The notes beneath the pieces were generated by a model. That model ran no database searches. It was not told where the DNA came from and saw nothing but the letters and a program-made list of their open reading frames with translations. A stretch of DNA of 64,000 nt, from the NCBI GenBank assembly GCA_001247695.2, contig LGRX02003717.1:27170-91169 (forward strand), written 5' to 3'. The DNA is from Cymbomonas tetramitiformis (Eukaryota; Chlorophyta; Pyramimonadophyceae; Pyramimonadales; Pyramimonadaceae). The position numbers were made by a program, and so were the translations under genes. Numbering within the stretch: the first letter of the stretch is position 1; every line of letters starts with the position of its first letter. Shown in pieces: positions 30,150-43,500 of this stretch.

Positions 30150-31660
30150 AACTTGTTACTATCATTTCGTGTGCATTCGAAATATAGCAAGCCTGTCCTA
30201 ACTTCATGTTTGGTTTTACTTGTAAAATGTTAATAAGCATAAGAACAGAGGGTAAAGTTATGTTGATTATAGGTGCAATTGCGATGCGTGCCATTCCAGT
30301 TTACGCACAGATACAAACTGACATAGGTTCAAAGGGAAGTAAAGATCGTTCTTGTCGAGTTTGAAAATGCAACTTAGTCATCAATCGTGATAGCCAATTG
30401 CAATCAGGTCGTTGGTATTGGAGCTGAGGCACAAAGTAAGCTCGAAATTTTGGGTTGTTTATGCAACTTTTTCGTTACGGTATGGACGATGATGGTGATT
30501 CCTGGGGGAGAGGGTCGTGGGTCATCCTTCGCCTCGTCAAAGGTTTCATGGAATGTTTGGGACCGATGGTGCCTAGCTTACTCTAGCTACTCGAGTAGCC
30601 TTGCCATGGAACACTTGAATCACGACCAGTGTACTTTAGCATCACGATGCGTCTACATTCCCCTAATTATCTACGTTCGGGGTTGGGTTTGATTGTACCC
30701 AAACCCAAAACTGTCTAGCCCCCCTTGAATTCTTGTGCGCTTTAACGGACGAAACTCTGCACAACTTTTGTGTAAATCGACCTTAGCGTCCCCCAGAGCC
30801 CAGATCTTGGCATGCTTGCAACGCAATTTGCCCAATGTTTATTCATCGTATACAACTTTTTGTAACATAATTCTGCGTCATGCTGACTGGATATATAATG
30901 ACCATCGTCGTGCCCGTTGACGTTCCAATATGACAAACAGAAAACGAACATTCACCTTCGGATTAGTCTGTATAACAGCCGAACGCGGGATGCGCATAAT
31001 TTATGGCCGACTTTCGGCGTATCAACGAACATAAATTACTGTGGCGGAAACCCCTGTGCCAAGCTCGCGTGGCGAGAACCGAGATAAATCGTTAACACTA
31101 CATACGAGTGTTTCGGCGCCGCACTCCATGTCGCGCACATCTCGGCCATTTATGACGGCTCGACTTTTAGTAAGAATGCGGTGGCTACATCGTGTTTCAA
31201 GCAGTTTGGTGCGATTTTACGCTAGCTTTCCCCTGGGTAACTAATGCATGTATACATATGTTGACATAATATGTGGCATCAATATCAATGAAATATTGGA
31301 GCTTCGCGATTTCGTTACGTCGCGTGTCGATAAATAAATGACACTTATAGGTAAATATGCCGACATTCGTCGATAAGATCTCGACACATGTCGATAAAAA
31401 TATCAAATTATCGACACATATTGATAAAGTATCGACAAATTTCGATATGGCATGGACGTATTTCAGTTTGTTGTCGTCAGAACACGTATTTGTTGCCTTC
31501 GAAAACTGAAGCATGTCGCTAGAACCCCTAAAATGCCCCATAAATGTCCGAAAAGACTCGTTACGCCCTGCTCTCATGCCCGTCGGCTTAAGGTCTGTAT
31601 GTAATAATGGGAATTTTCACTGTTTGAGATGGGTCGAGCGCGTAATCCATCGCAGGTAAT
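30150..31660. other. Spacer, no gene seen
   Basis: AT-rich region between the SET gene and a tRNA-like sequence. TCGATAAA-type motifs recur at 31,325-31,450. No coding frame or transposon is supported. Confidence 0.5.
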
Positions 31661-31738
31661 GCATCCGCGAAGGGACTCGCATCACCCATGACCCCCCGCT
31701 AAATACGCGATTGCTCTAGCCGCTGAGCTATCGATGCC
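31661..31738 (-). other. tRNA-like / tRNA-derived sequence (pseudo-tRNA or SINE head)
   Basis: Read on the minus strand it starts GGCATCGATAGCTCAGCGG, matching the pol III A box. The D-stem GCTC pairs with GAGC. Later GATGCGAGTCCC resembles a B box. The anticodon stem has mismatches and the acceptor stem does not close without a 3-base insertion, so it is unlikely to be a working tRNA. Confidence 0.4.
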
Positions 31739-32069
31739 ATCGGTGAGCATTCAGGGATACCCACTCATACAACTTCTGACATGACACGATTCGCGCGCTT
31801 CGGCAGGTTATTCGACGACTCAACGATATCTGATGACTGCACGCGAGACTGTGATACATCTCCCCACTTGAAATCAGATCGTCACCTGACGATTCGTGTT
31901 CCACTTCGATGGCCCGCCCCAACCAACATGCTAAAGATCACTTTTGTCATCGTCAGCACACTTGTGTACGTCGCACGCTGCTACCATAGCACTCGGCCCC
32001 TTATGCAATACATGCTGATCGAGCAACTATATGCAAGTACTGTAGCATCATTATAGCATATTGGAGCAA

Positions 32070-35000
32070 TCAAGAACTAGCTCGCATACCAGCACTATTG
32101 CCATGCCACCCAGTTGGCATGGCGCGGCGGGTCTTATCATTATGATATGATCGCCATTGTCCTGCTCCTCCTCCTGCTCCTCCTCCATCGGCAGCAAATC
32201 CTGTTGGCCTGGTATGCCGTATCAAAGGAGCCTTGGATTCTGATTGGTCCTGGGGAGGAACAAAGCGCTTGGTAGGTGGTGTGTCTGGCTCTTCCCCATA
32301 CAACCGTTTCCTGAGTCGCTCCTGCGCATAAGTGATAGGATACGGCATGGGCTGTATATATGTGTATTCTGTGTCAGGGCTCGGATCTGCTGCTGCATCT
32401 GAACAACCCCCACGCCCCCAAAATTATAGAGCGTTAGCTACAATGATCTCGGATTTTAGTTGGCATTAGATGTGCTTTGGCGACAAGCCAACCCAAACTT
32501 GACAAGCGAACTTCTGCAGAGGGGTAGGAATTCACTTTGGGACATTCATCCGGAATCTCCAGGTCGATGGGAGCGAATCCCCTTGCCCGCCACTACGCGA
32601 CCTATCTGTGTCCGAGTCCATCCCGTGCGCTCATCACAGCCTGGCACTGAGCCACCTACTTGTGTCCGAGTCTACCCCGTTTACCCACCAATGCCTGGCA
32701 CTGTCCGAGCCACCCACCAATGCCTGGCACTGAGCCACCTTCCTGTGTCACCCACCAATGCCTGGCACTGAGCCACCTCCTGTGTTACCCACCAATGCCT
32801 GGCACTGAGCCACCACTTCCGTGAGTCACCCCGTTTACCACCAATGGCATTGAGCCACCTTCCTGTGTCCGAGTCTGCCCGCTTACCCACCAATGCCTGG
32901 CACTGAGCCACCTACTTCTGTGTCCGAAGTCTACCCCGTTTACCCACCAATGCCTGGCACTGAGCCACCTACTTGTGTCCGAGTCTACCCCGTTTACCCA
33001 CCAATGCCTGGCACTGTGCCACCTTCCTGTGTCCGAGTCAATCCCGTTCGCCCACCAACATCGATTCACATTGAACCCGGTTCACCGCTGAGCTCATTCT
33101 CCCATATGGGGGGTTCAGAGCGGTGGGATCGTTTACCCATTTGGGGGTTCAGATGTCTGGCTGATTTGTATGTGTATGTCGGAGGCCTTGAATTGATGTG
33201 CGCGCGAGTGCACCAGGACATGCACGGGGCGAGTGGTGTAAAGGATGTACCCGGGGAATCTTCCACCCATTTGCTGGCAGGCGTCACGACATGCGGCACG
33301 AAACAACTGTTGTTGTTGGTCGTCCGGTCGCTGTCCTCACGGAAGCACGCGCCGCAGGGCTGCCCCCGAATCACCCAACAACTGGTGATGACAGTGCGGC
33401 CCATCAGCCGCGCAGGCGCGTGATACTCCTGGTACACAGGCCACCCGGTGTACCACAACTGGTCCGCGTGCTTCTCGTCCTCTGTCTCGCGCGGATGCCA
33501 CACTGGGTGGTCCTTCAAGCTATTCCGCATTGTGCCGGCCCACCAATCATCGAACTGATGCGCCGGCCCACCCACCATCGAACTGAGCTCTGTCCACCAC
33601 TGACCATTATCTGGTAGAACAACCACCATCACCATCCACCCCTTCAGCACTCATCGAGCGATATGATGAGCACCGGAGGGCCCAGTCATTTACAACCAGA
33701 GCCAAATGGCAAGAGGTATCCTCACACGCATGTGCATGGCAATTCTATAAGAAGCGGGGCATCACGCCGGTAGATTCCATCCGCGCAATGAAACATGCGG
33801 TTCAGAAGCACCAGGAAGGTTTATGCCATGGAACAGAGTTTCTACTAGTGGACTAAAGACCAAAACCGACAAACATGACAACCTGGGGCTGCGACACCGC
33901 AACAATCCACGTTGACTGTAGCAATACTTTTTGTCGCTGCACTGACTTTTTTTGCGTTGTTGCAGTGAGGAGTTGCGCATCACATCACAGGCGTAAAACA
34001 CGAGAATGGCTGTGATTCGATGGAGGATTCCTAGCACAGAGAAAGTCACGACCAGACGCCAACGCGGCTTCCAGCCCTAGGCCTCAACAGCAGTCCCCCT
34101 CCCTCGTAAGGCAGAAATGGAAGAAAGAAAAAAAAGCTTTGAAACGAGGTGGGTGCCCGGATAGGAGCGGTATACGAATCTTCAGAGAGCGGGGCGCAGC
34201 GATGCGCGAGTGAGTGCCATGTACCACCAGCCAGGGCATGACCGTCACTTGAGATGCGGCTTGTCGATGCGGCGACAAAATCGTGCAAGCTCGAGAAATT
34301 GGAATGCTCACAGTCCGAGTAAGTTAATCCTTGCCCCTCGCGGCCAAACATCGGCTTGGCCACCCATTCCGAAGATAGGTGTTTTGCCTCTTTGCTTTGT
34401 GCCACCATCTCCTGCAAGGGCCAACCGCCCAAGACCGTAGATCAGCTCGGTGCCGAGATCAATACCACAGAGGCATGACGGCGCGGCCGCCGCGTTGCCA
34501 TCATGTCCGAGGTTAGGTCGACGAGGTTCTTGGGCTGGACCAGCGATGTTTGCCAGCTCAGCCGAGAATCAATATCTCCACAATGGTTTGATACAAAGTC
34601 TGAGGTTATAGCAGCCAATCGACGTGCATACAGAGGGACCAAAGGGAAAGCAAGCCGTAGCATCCTCTCTATGTAATGCCTTCGGATGCTTCTGATACTG
34701 AGCCACATCAACGCTACAGAAGAATGCAGAATCCTTATGCGGTTTCTGATGTACCTGGCAACATGCGCATCGAGCTCTCTGAGGGTTTTTAAAGGCTGCT
34801 TCGCTTCCTCTCTCGCACGTCCTCTCTTTCTCACTCCTCCCTCCATCCATCCATCCCCTCCCCTTTCCTCTCCGTTGTCCCTGCCTCCCTCCCTCCTCTT
34901 TCCTCTCCGTTTCCTCTCATGTGTTTATACAGAATTAATACCTCGACTTATCACGCATTTATACACAGTCAATATCTTAGCTCGCCAATTGCTGATCCAC

Positions 35001-38000
35001 GATCAATAAATGGGCTTGGCGCATGCACATACACAGCAAAAGCAAACGCCTCACACATCATCCAAACAATCTCACGGGACGACACTATGCGCCCACTCCC
35101 GTGCTAAAAATGGCCTCCACAGAAGACAGGGATGCCGATTGTATGCGCCAGCTTCTTTCGTCAACCTCCATTGGATGCTGAAACTGAGAGGTCACGCCTT
35201 GCTGCCCTCTTGTAACCCTGCCCTGCGTGTACACGTGCCCAACCTATTGTTACCCGCTTGCACCTACCCCTGCAACCATGTGAGCTAACTTCCTGTACGC
35301 CCATGAGGATGTGCTGTATGTATTCCCGATTGTGTGGGCCTTGTCTCCTCTCATATGGTGCCGAGGCTCAGTTGGCGCGCCCATCACACGAGTTAACTTT
35401 ATAGCAAATAGTAAGACAGTCCGAAACCCTTCACAATGCCCGCTCATATGTTGATATTTTACCAGTAAAAACAAACATGACTGCACCCTTACGTTAAGAG
35501 ATTCGGACATGCCACTGTGTGCATGGGGTGACAATGGGTCTGGAATTCCGGTGGTGACGGATCTGATATCAAGCTACGCAGGGCATTCGCTGTGGAGGGG
35601 TGGAGCCACGACGACCATGCGGGAGGACGTCTACAACCCCTAAATCAAGCTACGCGGGGCATTCGCTGTGGAGGGGTGGAGCCACGCGCACTCATGCGGG
35701 AGGGCGCCACAACCCCTAAATCGCCACGCTACGGCTGTGGAGGGAGGTGGAGCCACGGCTAATGCATGGAGGACGTCACATGTCTCTAAATCAAGCTACG
35801 CGCATTCGCCAGGAGGGGTGGAGCCACACACCATATGGGAGGACGCTTCACAACCCCTAAACGCGCGCAAGAGCTTTGTGGAGGGGTGGAGCCACGGCGA
35901 CCATGCGGGAGGACGTCTACAACCCCTAAATCAAGCTACGCGGGGCGTTCGCTGTGGGTGCCTAGATCTCTGTCAGGTGAGCCCCTGCTTAGGGCAGCGG
36001 TGGGTGAGAGGAGCCCCGCACTAGTCATGGGGCAGCGCAGGGAGAAAGCTAGCCTTGAGCTCGTAGGCAGGGAGAGGGAGACACGGAGAGCCTCGCCGGG
36101 GAGCAGGCTCTAGCTTAGCAGCCTCTTGGCAGCAGCCAACTTCACCGGACAGACTCGAGAGACAATCACTCAGCCAATGGCTCGGAAGTTGTGAATGAAT
36201 CGGGAGAAAATTGGAGAAGAGAGTAAGATTTGCTAAAGTATTTGCAAGTACACATTATGATATAAGACTAGCGAGCATCTCACTTCACCTGTCTTTGCAT
36301 TTCTTGCCCTGAATAACCGCTAACTGCCCCCGCAACCTCCTAAGGAGCACCGCCCGCAGCCAGATCGTTGCATAACCCCAAAAGTGCGTCCTGCCCCCCG
36401 GAGACTTGGGGCGCCAACTTGTGCTCCAAACGCCACGAAGAAGCGCCCGGGCCTGAATGTAGTGGGGGAAGCCTCGTCGCAGCATCGAAAAGTCCCCCAC
36501 CCACCTCGACTGCCCCCTCACGGGGCTCCTGCGGATCCTCCTCCCCAACATCTTGCCAGTTCCCAACGGGTGCAATTGCGCCACCTTTCGCAAAGTGCAG
36601 TGGCGGCTTGGTCGAAACATATCAGCCCCGCCCCTATCAACCGGAGGCCTGGCGCACTTGGATGGCAACGCCAGAAATGCTCCTTTAAATTCCGCCACGC
36701 CAGCCGGCAGCCAACGCCACTGAAACCGAGCTTCCGCCACCCCGCCTGAACAGCCGTCCATCATGCTCACCTGGGTCCCTTGGCATCCATTCAACGAGCA
36801 CCTCATCCTTGGCCGGTTTTTGTCCAAAATGCTCAAATACAAACGCCCCGTCCCCAGTGTCCCCAATCCCATAGACAACCCCCACTCCCAAACCAACGGC
36901 CCTCCCCAGGACCAGACAACACATTGAAGAGCGCGCTGATTACTAACTGTGAGAATACTCAGTATATGTTCTGATGTGGATCACCTCAGCAGTAAAGTAT
37001 GCCGGTAACAAGTTCGGATGGTCAGGATGCTTGCTCCAGAGATATGGCAAGATGGCCTTCGAGGAGAGAATGAGCTTCCAGGCTGGTTCCATCCACCGCA
37101 CCCTTCCCTCTGCGTGTACAAGATGATCTTGCACAACATACTGTCCGAGGTCCTCTTGACTAAGCCACTCGTATGGGTACATCTTCCAGATGATCTTTCG
37201 TACTTCATGATGTATAGGGAGTAAGTTCCCTTGGCTCTGGAGATGCTCCAGGCCAATAAACTTGGAGGAGCAGCCAGCCAGCGCGGCAGCAGCCTGAATA
37301 TACTTTGTTGTTTGACGCTCCTCCTTGAAGAATTTATCGTAACTCTGTGCGCACAAAGCCCAGCTCCGTTCATAGGATATCTGGCACTCCTGCGCCAGAG
37401 GCGCAATAACCAAGGATTTCTGCACCCGCGAAGCCTCGCTTCCTTCCCCTCAGATCGCATAAGCAAAAGAGGATATCATCCCTTACCTGCGCGGAGAAAA
37501 TGATTTCCATCGGTTTCTTAAGGTCTTCTGCCTCGAGGCACGTAAAGGCCTGTACCAGCCGCTCATCGATGTGGTTGAACTGGCCCTTGCCTTTGAGTGT
37601 GGGCTCATCCATCTTATCCTGCGTGGCGGGGAGATGCGACACAGGCAGCTCTCAGAACACACTGCGCTCATAAGTTGGAACAGTACAAGGGCTCGAGACT
37701 TCAAACACAAGTGCGGTCGTGCCCCATACCTTCAGCCACTGACGCTGTGCGGAGGCCGACTCAATCAATACTGTCGGGGTGTCAGCATTATATTCGGCGA
37801 ACTTTGGGGGGCCCTTGCCATCCCACAATAAATCCAGGCGACCCATGAGGTCGGTCTCCTGTGCATGCCACGACCGCCGCACCTCTGCCCACAGCGACTG
37901 GGGAATTCCGAAGGCTTGCAGCAGCATATCGTCTTCAACCACCTCTGCCACGGCCTCTAGGCACATGCTGTGCAGCTCGTACGAGGCTTTCTGGATGCTC

Positions 38001-38471
38001 CACATTCCTGCAGCGCGCAAGGAATAGTAGGGGCTCTGAGTTCACTAGCGAAGCATGTACCGCAGAATCCAAGAGCTCGGAGCTAACGTTGTGGTTTCTT
38101 CGCTCGAGCGTCACAAATCATTAACAATCATGGCAGTTTATCGCACCGTCACTGTGAACATTATAACAGGCCTCTTCGTTCCAATAATAGTCCGTCCACC
38201 CAAAGATATCCCCGTATAGCGCGCGCCCCCAAAACACCCCTGGCAACTTGCCGAAAGTGAGTCCCGCCTCTTCGATACGATATTTCCAGTTCTTGCGCTG
38301 GTTCTGTTTTACTCGCTCAAGATAGTCTGTCCGAGGGCACTGCCTATCGGCGGCAGCCTTCTCGTTGGAAGGCCCAAGATAACAACCGTCGAAAAGAACC
38401 GCACTTATAGCCACCAGGCCGCCTGCAGTTAAGCGGTTACCCCAGTGTCTCCCGAAGTTCAGCGAGTTCAT
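32070..38471 (-). CDS. Glutathionylspermidine synthase family protein (ATP-grasp), 7 exons, 642 aa
   Basis: Exons 38471-38147, 38007-37730, 37618-37487, 37389-36985, 34411-34312, 33610-33251 and 32398-32070 join in phase to 1,929 bases with GT-AG introns. Family blocks appear in order: YYWNEEACY; LHSMCLEAV and EYNADTPT; QFNHIDERL; EPAWKLILSSKAILPYLW and PNLLPAYF; KPMFGREGQG; then VITSCWVIRGQPCG, REDS and FVPHVV. The bacterial enzyme couples glutathione to spermidine with ATP; eukaryotic relatives are mostly uncharacterised, so the substrate is open. The N-terminal amidase domain of the E. coli protein is absent. Residues about 15-32 are hydrophobic (a possible signal or anchor). The last exon adds a Pro-rich and GGGAGGGAG tail with no family match. 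The protein is longer than single-domain relatives. Confidence 0.8.
32640..33062. repeat. Minisatellite in the last intron of the glutathionylspermidine synthase gene
   Basis: About nine irregular units of roughly 25-55 bp sharing CACCAATGCCTGGCACTGAG and TGTGTCCGAGTCTACCCCG. It lies between exon 6 (ends 33251) and exon 7 (starts 32398). Confidence 0.9.
34790..34920. repeat. Pyrimidine-rich tract
   Basis: CATCCATCCATCC and repeated CTCCC/CTTTCCTCTCCGT over about 110 bp in intron 4 of the minus-strand gene, so purine-rich in its transcript. Confidence 0.8.
35565..35965. repeat. About 75-bp tandem repeat in intron 4 of the same gene
   Basis: Five to six imperfect units with GGAGGGGTGGAGCCACG, CATGCGGGAGGACG and CAACCCCTAAATCAAGC; some units carry internal deletions. 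Confidence 0.9.
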
Positions 38472-38524
38472 CACGCGTCGTAGTACAAGTATCTCAAGTC
38501 GGCAGCAATCGGTAGCCACGACCT

Positions 38525-40570
38525 AAGAGGGCGCCAGTCACACGCACTCATATACAAACACAGCATTTAGCATAATATTTCTGAAACATTATGTCTCGAG
38601 CCGGAGGAGCTGAATTTGGCAGTGATACATTGTCCCGTTACTGTATTGGTTAATAAAGATGCTTCTTGCTCGTCTTATCCTTCGCTTGTATCACATCGTT
38701 ACCAGGAACGGGGTACCAGGGGAAATAGCTTCCCCTGGTGGAACGGTACAAGGGGAATTTTTTTTTCCCCCCCCTGACGGTTCGAATTTCCCCCGTGCCC
38801 GGCACCTCATCCCACTAGCTACCTCTGACCTTTATAATCTTCACCCAAAGCAAATTACCTTACTTACCTTAATCAGCAGCAGCAGCCAAGCTCGAATCGC
38901 ATCGGGTGATACAGTCGAATTATCGATCTGACGATCGACAGACGCTAACGATGACAGTGCCACAACAGTCGCGTGTATGTACCACGACGCCACCCACGCG
39001 TTATGGCGTGGCATGCTGGGAAGCAAAAAGCAAAGCACTGCCGCGCACATGATCCTGCGGTCAGATGATGTAATGGCGATATCCATGTTAACATCGCATG
39101 GTAATTAATCGCGCTGTCCAAAAAGATCGACGCCTAGTGGAGATCGCATATTTGTGATCGACAGCGCCTAGTATGTCGACATAGACAGCTCAACAGCAGA
39201 CGAGCAGGGACGCCTCTCGAAAAATTAAATCGTCCGATCGTGAATTTACAGTATCGAAATGACCATTAGATCCCCTTGATGAGAAGGGAATATCTTTATT
39301 TACAACGCAGCGTTACAACATACAAGCAGTGTCACCGTAGTATACATTCCGTTGGTCGGGTTTTCCGATCGAACGCGATGAAATTCGCGATCTCGAAACT
39401 CAGATTTAGGCCTGAAAACCTTGCGCAGCTCCAGAAGCGCTCTGCAAACTTGCTTGAACGGTGCTGTTCAGCACCTTTTTCAAGGATATATCACGGATAT
39501 GTTATTCTATCTTGAACATTTTTGTATATTAGAACATGTTCCTGAACATGCGAACATGAGGTTTGTGCGTGCCTGGAAACTCTGAGGTTCGCTACGTGAA
39601 GATCTGAACGCGATTTTCCAAGAGGGGTTTTCCGGTTTTGAGGCTCCTCCCTGAAAATTTTTCATCGGTCTTAGGCGTTTGATTGCCCTTGATTGCCCTC
39701 GGTTTATTGTTCCTTGGGGTCTGTTTTAAGGTAAAATTTATCATAAGATGAGCCCGCACGGTGTCTACGTGCGTGAACGCGACGATCCCGGCTTGTGCTC
39801 AAAGCGGGCACAAGCCGGTATCGGCAACCATCCGCATAGATGGCAAGGCATACGAACGTACGTTAAGTTGCAGCACCTTCAAGAAATTGATACTGCGCAA
39901 CTTGTGTACGTCGCACCCACTTTCTTAGCAAAATTGCATGACTCAATGTGTGAACCCGTACTATTCCTTGAGCCGGAAGTATGGGATCACACCCGAATCG
40001 CGCTAAACTCAACCTCCATACGCACTGGGAGCATATATATGTAAGGGATATATATCCCTAGCTCATATATGCTCTCAGTGAGTGAAGACTTCTTCCACAG
40101 ATGCCTGCGCAGGAATCATCAATTTGCTGGAAAAATTAGGTCTAAATAGTAAAAGTCAACGGAACGGTCAACGCTCGTAGCGGTCGATCCAATGGTCCAA
40201 ATCCAATTCCGAGACCAGTTTTCCGGGGTGCCGTACCCCACTCTATATCCTTAGCCGCGAGGAAATCTTCATCTGAGCAATTTAACATCGACCAGCGGAA
40301 CGTATACGTAGGTCTGTAGCACACATGTTCGATGTTGTGCAACAGTTGATTGAACACTCACCCGACCGGTTCATCATCAAGCTTCCAGGAGAGAACGGTC
40401 TACTCCAGGAGCAGAGGACGATGACTAAACTCTCGTCTTCCGCCACCCATACATCGAACTTTATGCAATATACTCTCAAAATTGACACATATACGATATA
40501 GGTTCATTACTCTTGATACCGTCGCAGGTCACTCCCAACCACCAAAATAATTCTTAACTACCGAAGAACA
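38525..40570. other. Spacer between divergent genes, no gene supported
   Basis: A 98-codon plus frame at 39748-40044 is the longest, but it has no recognisable features. A palindromic AT-rich stretch (GGGATATATATCCC) is near 40,045. The spacer probably contains the promoters of both flanking genes; I cannot point to elements. Confidence 0.4.
38715..38739. repeat. Perfect 10-bp inverted repeat
   Basis: ACCAGGGGAA (38715-38724), loop ATAGC, TTCCCCTGGT (38730-38739), followed by a run of T and C. Strong hairpin in a gene-poor stretch. Confidence 0.85.
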
Positions 40571-40576
40571 CGCACA

Positions 40577-43500
40577 ATGGAAAAGATCGCACAGCAGGCA
40601 GCCGGATTTCCGAAGCCAGAAGGTTCTTGTACACTGCTACGCAAACATTCTGCTCCTCGAAATGTCCTGAAATCAAGTGTCTTAGGACCTGTAGCTAGTG
40701 CACTCCGACTTCGATTTTAGCTGTTACTTTTGCCCTCGGATGGCGAAGTGAAGACGAAATTGTTGCGTGCACTCGTGTGATCTAGCGAACGACATTTCTG
40801 TGCGGACGTAAACAAAAAAAAAGCAAAGACGTACCTTGCGTATATAGTTGTCACACAGCCACACAAGCGCTGAACAATAAATCTTCTTCAATTATGTTTC
40901 TCAACACGCGTCATGTTTAAGCCTCTGCGCAACGTGCGTTTGCAATTCAGCATAAAACTATCTTCACACTGTCTAATTCGCTTCTTTATAGATCTTAAAC
41001 GATAACAGATTTTCTACCACGTAAATCAGAAATGATTAGTTATATCTTTGCGGCGTATGAGGAAAATGCCGACTGTCACTTATCCTCCGCTTTGCCACAG
41101 CTTCTCGAGAGAACACTCCAAAGCCTCACCGGATTTGCCTTGCTCCTTTTAGCGGCTCTCGCGAATAAAAGGCCCCTGCGCTAAACAACTGACCGGTTTT
41201 GCGATAAGTACGTGGACGCAGGCGTGTTTTCATATGGAACAGCTGGTTTCAGAACAGAAGCGGTAAGCAACACCTTCGATCCGTTCCCCCGATTGACAAC
41301 ATAATTATTGACGTTTCAGTCGTAATAAGTCGTTGTGTTTCTTTATACCGGACGGTTGCAACTCTTCGCTCTGTTTCAAATACTTACAACTTTACTTGGT
41401 CTTGCGAAGAAAGTTATTTGGTTTGCAGCTTAAGGCCAGTCCGAGATACTGACATGGAACTCAGCCCAAAGTTCAGTCTTTCTGCCAAAGCGGTCACTTT
41501 TTGTCCATTGCGGCCACGCTTGCTTTCCCTTCTATTTTCATATCCATATATGCCAAGGTGTGCGTATTCTTTTCACGGATCTTGTGAGGTGCTTGGATGG
41601 CGGGGACTGCGTGCTCGATTTCTGCAGAGTTTGCTGCCTTCAACAGGTGCGCTATATCAGCCAATGCCTCACGTTCGCAGTTGCCCTCCGCTTGGTGTTG
41701 GTCCACTTGTGGTTTCTGCTACTTCTGCTCATGCTCAAACGCCTGCTTGGTGATGCGGAGTATAGCGCATGTTCCAAATCCCTCTCATCCACTTCTAACT
41801 AAGTTTCGCGCCATCACGTTACTACTTCTGGTGCTTAGAATATCTTGCGAAAGCTCAGGTCCTATGTTTTCTCTCGCAGTGTTCAGGTGTGGAATATTAA
41901 TTGCGCTGCGTGCGCTGCAGCAAAAAGCCGCCACAGGTAATTCCATTCCCCTCTGTGGGCAGTATTCGCTGCTGGCTCTGAGCCGTGACACTGTTTTCTG
42001 TCATCAAGCCGGTTCTCGTCTCCTTGTCGAAGTGACCACATTGGTCGCTCTTTCTGCGCTCTTGTGTGCCGTCTGCGTAGAGTGTCAGTGCGGTGATATT
42101 CTTCCACGACTCATGCTTGTGTGTAAACCAGTCATATGACCAGGTGCCACGTGTCAAGAGGCTCCCGAGGATTCTCGGCGCGTGCCACGCAGAGCCTTAC
42201 ACTCACCTGGAAGGTCATCCGGTCCAAGAAGCTAACCCAATCTCTCTTTCCTCCTGGTCGGTCAGGTTTGTGTACCACTTGACATCGCTGTATACGCTGC
42301 AGGGCTCATGATCACCGCCTCCCACAACCCTGAGGCAGACAACGGTGTCAAGCTGGCAGATCCCACGGGGGGTATGCTCTCGATCGCGTGGGAGGTGGGG
42401 GCCTCGCTCTTGCTCGCTCGTCGCTCTTCCCCACACAAGCATACTTTCCTCGGTTGAGCCCAGTAAACTCTGACTGCGGGTCATGCACCTGCCTTAAGTA
42501 GCCTCAAGGTGCCCCTCCCCCCTCCCTAGTCCCTAGGAGAGCCTAGATACGACTTCCAGTTTGAATTCTGGGCAGCAGGCGATATCAAGAAAGTTGCGAG
42601 GGCCCTGCTGGGTTCCAACTGCACACACACAAACGTTATCAAACACGTATACACCCATTATCGTACACACCCGTATATGCTTAGGAACCCTAATAAAACT
42701 TTAGGAAATATACACAACTACTGCCTTATGCACAACACTTCTTGGCAAATTGAGGGTGACGATGGGTGCACCTTTGTTCCACTTTCCCGGCTATGTATTG
42801 CGTCTGTGGAAACGCGGAGCAGTGCCCCCCGCAAGTGATCGCCTGCGTGATGTGTGCGCCATGAGCTTGAAGGAAGCCATAGCTACGTTTCAGGAAGAGT
42901 ATGCACTTTCCGCCTTAAATCTTAACCTGCACAACTAAGAGAACATGTAATCTCAACCCCCTCATGCCAAGCTGTCAATCAAAGCGTCACAAGCTCGTGC
43001 TACCGAGGTCACATTGCATGCATAGGTAAGAATAGGAGAATGTTTTGCTGAAAAAGTTAAATCAGTTCAGCGTCTGGCAGTGAGCTCGAGTGAAGCACGA
43101 TGTCCACTTGTCATTCGAAGAGATCTGTACTGGATTTGAGGTTCCGAGTTAAAGGGTGCAGTATCCAGGACTGAAGTTCAGGGTTGCATGCTTTTCTATA
43201 TATATTCCCTGCTTATCTATATATTATTTTACATACCTGCATATATATGTGCCCTGGAACAACCCTTAAAATCACCAAAACCAAAAGTTAGGTGATAAGA
43301 TAGTACAGTGAATAATTTTTCCGCTTCTTGCCTATATCAACTGTGTGGTGCCAGTTGCATGAGCTTGTGGCAATTTGATTTATGAACGGGCTGAGAACAG
43401 GGCTTCATGAATATATATATATACATACTACCTAGTGTATGAATATTAATATGAATAATTAAACGAACATTTATATAGGTATGTATCACATTGTTGGGCG

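Noticed and set aside
36285..36924. Minus-strand frames as an exon of the glutathionylspermidine synthase gene
   Set aside because: Exon 4 joins the KPMFGREG exon at 34411 directly in phase, and these frames match no family block. They lie in the 2.6-kb intron 4.
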